The notes beneath the pieces were generated by a model, which saw only the letters and a program-made list of their open reading frames with translations, was not told where the DNA came from and did not search any database. A DNA stretch of 64,000 bases from the NCBI GenBank assembly GCA_022225965.2, contig JAKJXP020000020.1:62001-126000 (forward strand), written 5' to 3'. Positions 24,192-34,648 of this stretch are shown piece after piece (within the stretch, counting starts at the first letter, position 1; every line of letters starts with the position of its first letter). The translations under genes and the position numbers were made by a program. Source of the stretch: Diatrype stigma. Its lineage: Eukaryota; Ascomycota; Sordariomycetes; Xylariales; Diatrypaceae.

Positions 24192-27095
24192 CTACCACAT
24201 GTCGTTATCGTCGTCCTCTCGCTTGTCACCATTGCTACCCCCATGAGTTCCGTAAGAGTAGTAGTCCTTATTGTCCCCTTGTCTACTGGGATCATGCCCG
24301 CCATGACCCCTATCCTGACCGTAATCGTAAGCCTCGCTATCCTCTGCATAATCGCCCCCATCTTGACCAGACTCGGCGTATTGAATCGCAGACTGTGGTT
24401 GCGTTAGTCATAGTATATCGAAACAAATACGGGAAACACTTACACGATGATAATCGTAGTTGTAGCGATCGAAGCTATCTTCACCCTGTTCTTCCTGTTC
24501 TTTCTGCTCTTGCTCACGGCGCTTCCTTTCCTCCTCCGCCTGTCGTTTTTGGGCAGGGGACTGCGGAACTTGTATCTGAGGGTGCATTGCTTGCACCTTG
24601 GCGAGATATGCGTACATGAAGTTGCTCAGAAGAACCTGGCTATATAGGGCGCGACGGGGGTTAGCGAGCTTGATATGAGCCATGCGGTAAATAGCGCGTT
24701 CCTCGAGAATTGGAAATCTCGTCCAGTGGTAATCGACATCGGGTTGCAAGGCCCGGTACGGGGCTGGCTCCGGGGAAACCGCTCTCTGACTGTGGGACTT
24801 CTTGTGGCTGGAATCCCGATCTCCCCTCTTCTTACTCCCAAAGAATGAAGCGAATAGACCGTCTTTTTCCTTTTTATGTTCACTGCTCTTCCGGCTACTC
24901 TCTTTTCTCCTTTCTTCGTCCAACTTGCCGTCGTAACTGTCGCGGTCCAGGACCAAGCTCTCCCGGTTGCTTTTCTGGGATCCTGTTTCGATTGACGTTT
25001 GTAGAACATCAAGCCGCACATTGTCATGAGCTTTCTCCGCCGCCGCCAAGGCCTTTGCCTTAGACTTCTTGTCTTCTTTTTCATCCTTCTTCTTCTTCTC
25101 CTTATCTTCGCTTTTGAATCGGAACCATGAGCTGGTTCTCGATGAGCCACCGTCAGCATCGCCTTTTTCTTTCTTACTCTTCTTTTCGGATTTCTTCTCT
25201 TCGGTAGCAAACGTGGGGATAAACGTGAGGCTATCTGTCCGGGTACCACCACTGCCTGGTAATGGTGTGGGGCTTTGTTGAATTTCGTTAAGAGCGTGGT
25301 TGGAACCACTTGGTGTCCGTGTCGAGCGCGAGGGCGGCCCTGCTGCTGGTGCTGGTACTGGTGCTGATGCTGGTACTGGTGCTGGTTGTTGTGATATATT
25401 TTGTATGTGCTGGCCGTAGTGCGGACGCCTACTTGACCGGGCCGGCGGTTCCTCGGGCACTGATGACGGCTGAGAATACGCTTGTGCGGCGGCCTGTGTT
25501 GAGGACGATCTTTCGGGATATGGCCGGTCTTGCTGGGTAGTTTGTAATTCAGACGGCTCTTCTGCTATGGGCGTTTCGATGATCTGGGGTACGGGGGTTG
25601 CGGTTCGACTGGACTCTACGACCGAGGCGTGGGCAGGTGTGGGAGGGCTGGTTGCCGCCTGTCTGCTTAACTCTTGCGAGCTATCACTGACCTGGTCATC
25701 GTCTAGGGGGTTGCCAGTTTCCGAATCTACTGTAAACGTTTGCTGGCGTCGTATAGGCCTAATCGGCTTGGAGCTTGGCCTGGAGAAGTTTTCAGCAACA
25801 GGTTCTGATCGTACGCGCGTTAAACCATATCCTGGCGGCGCATCGATTGACGATTCTGTGGCTTTGGTGCCGGCGCCTTCTTCTGTGGTTCGAGCAGCTA
25901 TGCGCTTCGAAAAGGGTAGTTGGTCCTTTTTGAGGGAACCACTACGGTCTTTCAAACTTCCACCCTTCCGATATGTAGTGCGCGTTGAACGACGCAAACC
26001 CATGCCCGGCGCTGCAGGCAATATAGGCATATCGTCTGCTGAAGGACCTTCTAAGCCACTTTCATGCCTCTTTGATTCGAGAGCAAGCCTCTGGACAGCC
26101 TTTGTAGGATCGTTCACGAGATCATCAAGAGTAAGCTCATTTTCATCGTGTTCCTGGTTCTCGGACTTCTTCATCTCCAATCTCTCGGCGCCATCGAGAT
26201 ATCTTTCAGCGTGGTGACCAACGTTGTCGACCTGTCTTGACAACATGGACTTCTTCCTCCTTAGACTCCCAGAATCGCTCCTATCCAAGCCATCCACTGA
26301 CAACGAAGACTCGCCAGATCTCCTCTTTATCGACTGGACCCTTTTCTCCAGGAAGTTTTTGAATTCGGAAGGGGCCAATTCGGGATGGACCCCAGCGGGA
26401 ACCCATAACAACCTCGACGGATCAGACTCATCATCGTCCCGAGAAGGTGCAACGGATGGCATTGCCATAAGCGACATTCCCTGGAATGGGAGTAAGTCAG
26501 GGTCACTATGATTCGAAACGTCCATGGACATGCGCCGCAAAGCCTGTAGATTACTGAGCTCCTGGGCGATGTTGTTGGGGTCCTCGATATTGGTCAACGG
26601 AAACTCGCTGTGTCCATCCTGCATTTCACGGAGGGTGGGCGACGCGGGCGACGCCGGAGTCAGAGGAGACAAGGAACCGTTTTCGTGAGCGCTACCTCTT
26701 TGACTCGGCATACGCGACGGCGCGGTCGGCGATCGATTCATCGAGTTTCCGTTTAGGTTGAGCGCCGGTGGTTGGTTCGGTTGGTTCGGCTGATTCTGCG
26801 AACTCTGCTCGTCGGCGGTAGTCGCCCGCGCCAGTCGCGGCCGGCGCTGTTCCGGAGAAGAGGGCTCTAGCGATCGACGGTAGTCGGAAATCTGCTCACC
26901 GCCGGCGCGGGAGGAAGGGAGGAAGCTCATGGGCCGAGACGCATCGTTGTTCGGATAATCTTCATCGTCACCGTACAGGGTACCGATGGTTTCCGTTATG
27001 TGGTGACTCGTGTCCGAGATGGAGAGTTGATTGCCATGGCCACGTCGACTTGCAAAGCTACCACCAGCATCGCGGGGTCGATTCGAGGTCTGCAT
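24192..27095 (-). CDS. zds1: ZDS1/ZDS2-like protein (Zds C-terminal domain)
   Basis: Two exons, 27095-24444 and 24392-24192, encode about 950 residues. Most of the protein is disordered Ser/Pro/Gln-rich sequence with basic and Lys-rich patches. A conserved block near residues 205-250 contains SRLLWVPAGVHPELAPSEFK. The diagnostic Zds C-terminal domain lies at about 778-838 (DVDYHWTRFPILEERAIYRM followed by HIKLANPRRALYSQVLLSNF). A charged Glu/Arg coiled segment and an Asp/Gly/Tyr-rich tail follow. Yeast Zds1/2 bind the Cdc55 regulatory subunit of PP2A and control mitotic exit, polarity and mRNA export; the same role is inferred here. The final exon was added because the unspliced frame ends in intron sequence, while splicing yields a smooth acidic tail to TAG. 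A tiny upstream exon cannot be excluded. Confidence 0.88.
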
Positions 27096-27752
27096 AATCA
27101 AGAGTGGGAAAGTGGTCAGTCACTATATGTAGCCAAGGTACGATGCGACCTTGTACCCTATCATGCATTTCGAGGGAGGGCCAGCAGCATAGGATATAGG
27201 GCTGAGACCTAGACCCCAAGTCCTCGACCCCCCGAATGGTAGACATGTAGCCAAGCGCATATATAGAGAGATCAAAAGGGGGGGACGGGAGGGGAGAGGA
27301 GGGGTGTAAACATACCATCATCAAGAAGAGAGTATGCTGGTACCCCGAACGAGGCCTTACCCTCTATAACCGTGCCCGTACGATACAGTCTGATAACACA
27401 AAACACACAGCCGTTGACTACGTCGCGATACTCTCATAAGGGCGACTGGTTCAGCGGCATGGAGTCAGAAGGGGTGGGTAGGGTGGTGACACTGGCGAGC
27501 AGCTCGGCAGGTAGGCAGGTAGGCAGGTAGGCAGGTATGGGGTATGATGCGGAGAAACTCGGTGCGCATTTAAGTGTCGACGAGAGCGAGACACATGACA
27601 GGTGAGATAAAGATCGATAGATTATTATTAGAAGAAGATCGACATTGCCGTTGACGTAGACCAGGTACTTGACTACGTACGGTACGCGATATAAGGTGAG
27701 TAGATGATTTAGATATCTGCTTCAGATAATATGTCGGAAAGTAAGTGCGTAT

Positions 27753-27796
27753 GGGTATGTATGTATGTATGTATGTATGTATGTAGGTATGTAGAT
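27753..27796. repeat. (GTAT)n microsatellite
   Basis: About seven perfect and several imperfect tetranucleotide units lie here. Comparable GTAT/TACA tracts occur near 13789-13815 and 39191-39213. They are simple intergenic repeats. Confidence 0.85.
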
Positions 27797-28415
27797 ATGT
27801 AGGTTGGTATGTTCAACGTTGCTCGGTGGATAAGCAGACAGACAGACAGGAGGATATCTCGGTCGGTATCAGTGGTCGCGACTCGGGTGGTGCGGTACTT
27901 CGATGTTGCAGTTGCCCTTGGGATGATGGGATGATGGCGGAGGAGGCGTTCAATACCACCTAGTCTAGGTTCTGCTGGCATACACAGGTAGTGCAAGTAC
28001 TAACTAATACTAACTAATAGGTAGGTAGGGACAGGTCGGTAGCGGTCAAAGGAGGTGGTGGCCCGGCTGTCTCGCTACTACGGGTGGGCTACCGGGGTGG
28101 GCTGCACTGGAATCTCGGCTGACTGGCAGGCTTTGTATGTAGGATGTAACTAGGTGCGCAGTAACCGCTTTCACGCTTTCATATTTCAACGACCTCGGGG
28201 CTCACTATTATCTTGGGTGCCCAAGCACTACCTTATGTACCAGGTAAGAGTTATAATCAAGTACCTGCCTCGTAGCAGCTCAAGAGAAATATCAATTGCC
28301 TAGCCTGACCTGCTAGCGAGCATTGCTTCAGCAGGATTTTCAGCAAATTCATACTCTGTTGATGTTTGGAGTCATGAGGTGGTTTGGTATGGAATAGGAG
28401 GTAGTATGTAGTACC

Positions 28416-28425
28416 TACCTAGGTA
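28416..28425. repeat. TACCTAGGTA palindrome, copy 1
   Basis: An exact ten-base palindrome in non-coding DNA, one of seven in the window. Confidence 0.9.
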
Positions 28426-29846
28426 CCCTAGTATGGATAGCAACGACAGTTATTGGACCGTTGTTTACACTCGCATACTGCCTCTCTAGGTACTATGTAG
28501 TATAACAAAGAGCACATCTGTGGGTGTATGGCTATACAAGTATGTAGCTGTGCAAAACAATTAGGTATACATAATACACACAAGTTTGTTTACACTTCGA
28601 TGTTTACAGTTGTAAGCACATATCTGAGAATATACCTGCGAATGGTACTTTGGTACCTAACGGACGTTAAAGCCATGATTCATGTGCTTCGATTCGTGTA
28701 AGGGTGAGTGTGGACGTGGATGCGGATGCGGCGGTTGGAGGTGGGAGCGCAGGTTGCTCGCAGGCTTGCCAGCAGTGCTGACTCGTACAATAGGTCCTCG
28801 CATACCTACAGTCGTACAATACATCATACCGAACCAGGTGCTAGATGCTATATGTTAGTAGGCTGGCAGACCAGTTCAATCGAAGCGGTCATCTCAGGTT
28901 GTCCAGGTCTGTTACCTGCCCCTATAAACCTGGTAGCAATGACTTATAACAGGCAGGTATGCATTAACTTGCCAGTCATAATCGTCCATTTAAGATGCTC
29001 ACAACGCTTCCTTGGCCGGGTTCTTCTAACCAATAAGCACTTAGCCAGGTAGTTACTTAAATCCCTGGCACATCCTTTTTCCCTTTGAAGTTTGGGCCCA
29101 ATGCACTGTTTAGCGCCACCCTGGGCCAACCTAAATTGGCCTTTTCTCGCTCCAGTCCCTCTCAGAAAGCCCGAAAGCCCCCCTTGTCCCCCTATATGTC
29201 ACGTGCTATCATCTTCCTCCTGCTTAACTCATCGGCCACCCTAGCGTCACTCCACACCAGCCAGCCCATCTGGGCCATCGATCAATGCAGACGCCGTCCA
29301 GACTTCTACCTAACCAAGTAGTCTGACGTTAGATAAACAGGCATGCTGTGTATTGACATCCGGCTGGGCAGCTGGGTTGCTAATAAGCGCCCCCTTAACC
29401 TAAAAAAGGCCGACAACCCGCTGCTATCTCATAGGCATAATTAAGGACCTCGTGCTCATGTAGCTCATATAGCTCACTGGGTATATCGACTGGAAAAGGA
29501 GAAGTGATCTGAGACATGTGATGTAAAGATCTTAACAGCATTGCTATCCATCACGTCTATGGAGATAGGTGGTAGTTATGCAGTAGCAAGTCTTATCGTT
29601 TCCCTTCATAAGTTGACTATGCCTTCACATCTAATTATAAACAACCGAGTCTCTAAACCATCAACGCTGTAAAAGAACTAGGGTCTGTATTGTCAAATAG
29701 ACCCTGCTGTTATGTCTTTAAATTGCTACCCAAGGCCCTCACAATTGACTAATTACATTTGCTACATATATGATATATCTAATATAACGACCGGAAAAAC
29801 AAACCACAGGTACTTCATAGTGTGGCTACGAGCTAGCTACGGGAGG

Positions 29847-29856
29847 TACCTAGGTA
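29847..29856. repeat. TACCTAGGTA palindrome, copy 2
   Basis: An exact copy in the same intergenic region as copy 1. Confidence 0.9.
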
Positions 29857-30780
29857 ATACGAAGGTAGGTAGTGCAAGACATTTGGGCTTGGCCTTTTAC
29901 CACGCAGGGCTGTGGACCGTAGCACTACATTTGCTTTAAGATGACCCGTCTATCGGATTCCCCTTTGTTCAACCTGTACTTCGTAGAGAAGCTCGCATTT
30001 TAATATCATGAGGGACGCATCTTTGAGCCACAGGTGGAAATGGCCTTGTAGCCGTAACTTAGTGAAAACCAGAATCGGAATGTCTATTACCAGACCCTGC
30101 CGAGATGGACATTTCGGTTATGTATGGAGACCACGGGCATGGGCACCTTGGCTTCCGGCCGGGTGTCGGCTCCGGCGATCTGTGGATCGTGCTGAGTTTA
30201 AGACCCCCGGCTGCCCATCTAATACCCCACAGCTGGCTTCATACATGATTTGTGTATTTACCCCTTGATCATACACACTTCATCAGTCCGCCACAGCTGC
30301 CAAACTATTGCGTGTTATTTATGAGTTATAACTACTGTCAGTGTTCGCGGTCGAATGGAAATTTCCGTGACTAACCAGTTCACTTCTAAGGTTCTGTCGC
30401 GATCTCTCATGAATGGGCCATCTCGGCATGTTCCTGCAAGCGCGGGAACAAAAAGAAAGCAAGTACGTCGGTCGCACGTCATGGGTCGGAGTCTTCAGCA
30501 TACCAGGTTGCATTAAGGTTCTACAGGCACGCATCTCACAGTTTACCTACTTACCTTAGGTATGAGGTAGGTAGGCAGGTAGACAGTTTTCCCTTGCTTC
30601 GATTTACACGTGTCTCAAGGCTATGACGCCAGACTTATCTCTGTATATTCCTTTTCTCTCACGGACGTCCAGCAAATTTAGTTAAATATATATTCAAATC
30701 AGTTGTCTGGCTCTTGTCTACGTGCCACGGCGTCGCTACTACAATCCTTTTTGAAACCTTCTGAGATGACATAACTAACC

Positions 30781-33319
30781 ATGGAACTTTATTTGTTATG
30801 GATTATCACCGCATGGCTGACTACGTTCAATGGACTCGCTCTCGGCAAGGGCTGCTGGAGAGACACCCCTTGCGACGCAGTGCAAGAGCCTGCATTCCCG
30901 GGCAAGTGGGAGTCCAACATATATGCTCCTACATCGCGGACCGTCAGCCCACCTGCTGCCTTCAACCTCGAGTCTCGCAAACGACTCAGTTCGTGGCCTG
31001 GGGAAGCCGCTTTGCGGGGTAGTCAGACAGGCGTATACTTCGACTTCGGGGTCGAGGTAGGAGGAGTTGTCACGATCGAGTTCGAGGTCTTGTCTCTCTC
31101 CCGCAAAGGCACGATACTCGTAGCTTTCACCGAAGCAGCAGATTGGATCGGCCCGGTGTCGGATTCGTCGAACGGCGACTACGGCCGCAAAGATGGCGCT
31201 CTCCACATTGCATTCTTCGTGCCTGGAAAGCATACCTATGGTATTTTATCATCATCATCATCAACGGTTTCGCAAACCGACTTGTGTTGTGCCCAAGTTG
31301 GGCATTCTTGCATGTCGTATTGCTGACGGAGAACTGCAGTTATGCCAGACCAGGCCCTGCGCGGCGGGTTTCGCTACATGACGCTGGTTGTCGAAGGGAG
31401 CGCTGCTTCCGTGAGGATCACGAGCGTGAGTCTCGAGATATCCTTCCAGCCTACCTGGTCGAACCTGCGAGCATACGGGGGATACTTCCACAGCAGCGAT
31501 GCACTGCTCAACAAGATCTGGTACAGTTGTGCCTACACGCTCCAGCTCAATGCCATACATCCAACAACTGGGAGGGCCTGGCCCAGTCCTGAGAAGGCAT
31601 GGCACAACAATGGGCTTTTAGGCCATGGGCATACCATCAACGCAGACGGGGCCAAGCGTGACCGGGCTGTATGGCCGGGTGATATGGGGGTAGCGATCCC
31701 AGCGTCAGCATACAGCACTGGCGACGTCGAGTTAGCAAGCTTCGCACATGAGACGAATGCCAGACTGTTTTACTCACGATCTATAGGAGTGTTCGCAATT
31801 CACTACGTGTACTTTACGACAACCAGGTGCGTAAAATGTTACCCCAATATATAAGCTAGAGCAGGTGTATTTAACATCTCCAATCCTGTAGGACCTACGT
31901 AGTGGCTCGTTTCCATACTGCGGCCCCCCTATAGCTGCTCGTGGTAGTGTTACATACCATATGTAAGCCGTGAGACATACCCCGGCTCTTTACGCTGACG
32001 CCTTACACATATAATATAGGTGGGCGATGATCGGCACGTACAATTACGTGCTACATTCAGGCGATATCGCATTTGCCCGAGAAAACTGGAAAGGCTATCT
32101 CCAGGGCATGGACTACCTGTACAACTTGATACACCCCATCACGAATCTCATCAAGGTTCCCAAAAGTGCGGCAAACGACTGGGGACAGCCACATGCCAGC
32201 GGCTACCACACGGCAGCGCAAGCGCTATTCTTCCACACGCTCAAGACAGGCGCCAAGCTCGCCGACTGGGTCGAAGATGCGTCTGGTCGCAAGCGGGCCT
32301 GGCTGATGACGGCGGCGATGATCCGGGCCACCGTGAACGAGCTGCACTGGGACGCGGAGTGCGGCGCCTTCCGGAACAACCTGCCCGACCTGCGGGGCGG
32401 CCAGCTGCACCCCCAGGACGGCAACTCGCTGGCGGTCCTGCTGGGTGTGGTCGAGCCGGCCTCGGCCCGCGGCCAGGCCATCTCCGCGCACCTCGAGCGC
32501 AGCAACTGGACGCCGATCGGGGCGGCGGCGCCCGAGCTCCCCGGCGGCGAGATCTCCCCCTTCGTCTCGTCCTTCGAGATCCAGGCGCACCTCGCGGCGG
32601 GCCAGGGCCGGCGCGCCCTCGACCTGATCCGCCGCAGCTGGGGCTGGTACCTGGGCAACGAGAACGGCACCCAGAGCACGGCCGTCGAGGGCTACCTGCG
32701 CGACGGCTCCTTCGGCTACCGCTGGGACCACGGCTACGGCGGCGTCTTCAGCTACACGTCGCACGCCCACGGCTGGTCGACGGGACCCGTCACCGCCCTG
32801 ACCGAGCGCGTGCTGGGTCTGGCCGTCGTCGAGCCCGCTGGTGAGGCCTGGCGGCTCGCGCCGCAGTTTGGGGACTTGAGGAGTTGTGAAGGTGGGTTTA
32901 CGACGGTGCTGGGTCGGTTTTCTGCGAGCTGGATTTTGGGGGAGGAGGGGAAGGGGAAGGGGAAGGAGAAGGAGAAGGGAAGTGAGGGTTGGGAGTGTGA
33001 TACATATACGCTGGAGTACGACACGCCGAACGGCACGACGGGCGAGCTGTTGCTCCCGCTTCCGGACCCGCCCCAGGGCCCGAAGGGTGTTGGTTCCCGA
33101 GCCGTCCGGGTTATGGTGGATGGCGTGGAGCAGAAGCAGCATGAGTTGAGAGAGAATACTGTCGAGGCGAGCGGGGACCGGCTGCTACTTGCTCTCCGAA
33201 GTTCCGGGGGGAAGCATCGCGTCGACGTCAGCTGGAACTCCGGAGGCGACAGCAACCGAAAGCCTTTCTTCGCCTGGGCGGCGACATGGTTCAAAAGGGG
33301 TGATCGGACTGGTGACTGA
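30781..33319 (+). CDS. Secreted alpha-L-rhamnosidase-like glycoside hydrolase (GH78 type)
   Basis: Five exons, 30781-31240, 31340-31730, 31787-31826, 31892-31962 and 32020-33319, sum to 2262 bases (753 residues). Residues 1 to about 22 form a signal peptide (LYLLWIITAWLTTFNGLALG). A beta-sandwich-like N-terminal part is followed by the six-hairpin catalytic barrel. Family-typical motifs include ADGAKRDRAVWPGDMG, GSFPYCGPP split across microexons, TYHMWAMIGTYNYVL across an intron, and SHAHGWSTGPVTALTE. The enzyme should release terminal rhamnose from plant polysaccharides or glycosides outside the cell. Two microexons (40 and 71 bases) are inferred from strict frame retention and motif continuity. 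From about 32280 the third positions become extremely G+C-rich. A Gly/Lys/Glu-rich insertion at about residues 620-640 is low complexity. The exact substrate is inferred only from family. Confidence 0.88.
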
Positions 33320-33348
33320 CTAATTACCTGATTGGTAGTTAAACTACC

Positions 33349-33358
33349 TACCTAGGTA
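33349..33358. repeat. TACCTAGGTA palindrome, copy 3
   Basis: An exact copy 30 bases after the rhamnosidase stop codon. Confidence 0.9.
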
Positions 33359-33865
33359 TAGTAAGGAGGTAGCTCTGATCTTGAGATCAATGGATTTTGG
33401 CCTGGGAGCTGCGTATATCCCAGCTTGTCTCCTTAGCAATGGAAGGCATTCGTGAGATGGGTTGGCTCTTCGTTATAGGAGACTAACTAAAGTACCAGAT
33501 ACCTTGCTTCTTTTAGACCTGCCACGTTAAAAAACACGGAAACATGGACTGGATACTTTTATTTTGAGGCTCTCGCTGACAACGTTCGGAAAGACTTGAT
33601 GACCTGTCTTCATATCCTTCCCATGCTGTGCGAGGTGGCACTACCTACATTCGCTGCTTGCGTACCTAGGCAGCTACATGAAGGGAAACCCGAGACTCTT
33701 TCGCCACAGCCAGTTTCCACCATTGGGTTCGTTTGCTCGGGTCTCTTCGGTTGACGGATGGAGGCGGGAGGCGGGAGGCGCCGAGTCAAAGATTCCTACC
33801 AACAATGACGATACAGATAGGTACTATAGGATTGCGGGATTGAAAGGGTGTATGATAGGTATATG

Positions 33866-33897
33866 ATGCCTACTTATATAAATGCCTACTTATATAA
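33866..33897. repeat. Two tandem copies of a 16-bp unit
   Basis: ATGCCTACTTATATAA is repeated twice exactly, head to tail, in non-coding DNA. Confidence 0.9.
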
Positions 33898-34297
33898 ATG
33901 GTGAATGGCGACGTATAGTCTCACACTGATTTATATGTAAGGTAACCTTTCTATTCACGTCGCTTATATAGAAGACCTCGGTCTCGGCGTCTTTTTCGGA
34001 GTACGTCGGTATGCAGTTATTCGTCATAGCTTCCATTGTTCTGCCTGGAGGCATTAATGATCATAAACCAATGACAAAGGTTTCGAGGGAAATGTCGCCA
34101 ATAGAGGCGAGTCCACCGAGGGCTGCAAGACTTGGCCACTATCGGGGGTTGATGAATTGCCTAGGATATGCAGCTATTGGATCTAGACATATCCATGTAC
34201 TGAGGTTGATGTCACATGAAGCGCGTTCTGTTCGCGTTTAAGTGCAACCCCGGTAACGCGTAAATCGGTTGCTAGTGCTTCGTACTTCGTACTCGAG

Positions 34298-34333
34298 AAA
34301 ACATTCATACAATGTAAAACATTCATACAATGT
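34298..34333. repeat. Two tandem copies of an 18-bp unit
   Basis: AAAACATTCATACAATGT is repeated twice exactly about 320 bases upstream of the BRCT gene start. No known binding-site match is claimed. Confidence 0.9.
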
Positions 34334-34648
34334 TAATCGACACCACCACCCCGTCCCATCCCACCTTGACTTTTCCAATTGAGGCGACGCCCTAGGCAGC
34401 GAACAGCCTTCGAAACTGCAGTCTTAACAGCTGACCATTCCCACTATTCTACTATTCTACGAGGATCTGTTCTACCTCCCCTAATCGAAATCCTCAATCC
34501 GACCATTTTCAGCCATCTGGATGCATCGATCACTATAGCCACGAAGTTCTCTCCCTCCCCTCTCTTAGCCTGAACAGTACAATACAAACTACCTACAATA
34601 CCTATATCTGCATAGGCATACCCAGGCCAGTTAGCCGCCAACTCCGCA

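Larger units (their letters stand above)
27096..30780. other. 3.7-kb intergenic region between divergent zds1 and the rhamnosidase gene
   Basis: It holds both presumed promoters. Repeats include four copies of GTAGGCAG near 27510-27536, (GTAT)n at about 27753-27786, and GGTAGGTA variants. Exact TACCTAGGTA palindromes lie at 28416-28425 and 29847-29856. Frames near 28708-29052, 29085-29321 and 30008-30268 have no recognisable motifs. I see no transposon ends. Confidence 0.5.
33320..34648. other. Intergenic region upstream of the BRCT gene with two short duplications
   Basis: It contains a TACCTAGGTA palindrome at 33349-33358, a 16-bp unit ATGCCTACTTATATAA twice in tandem at 33866-33897, and an 18-bp unit AAAACATTCATACAATGT twice at 34298-34333. 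The right part is the presumed promoter and 5' leader of the BRCT gene. No coding frame is supported. Confidence 0.6.

Noticed and set aside
32225..33142. 305-codon minus-strand frame opposite the rhamnosidase gene
   Set aside because: Same antisense shadow effect; low-complexity Arg/Ala/Val composition, and the plus strand carries the conserved enzyme.
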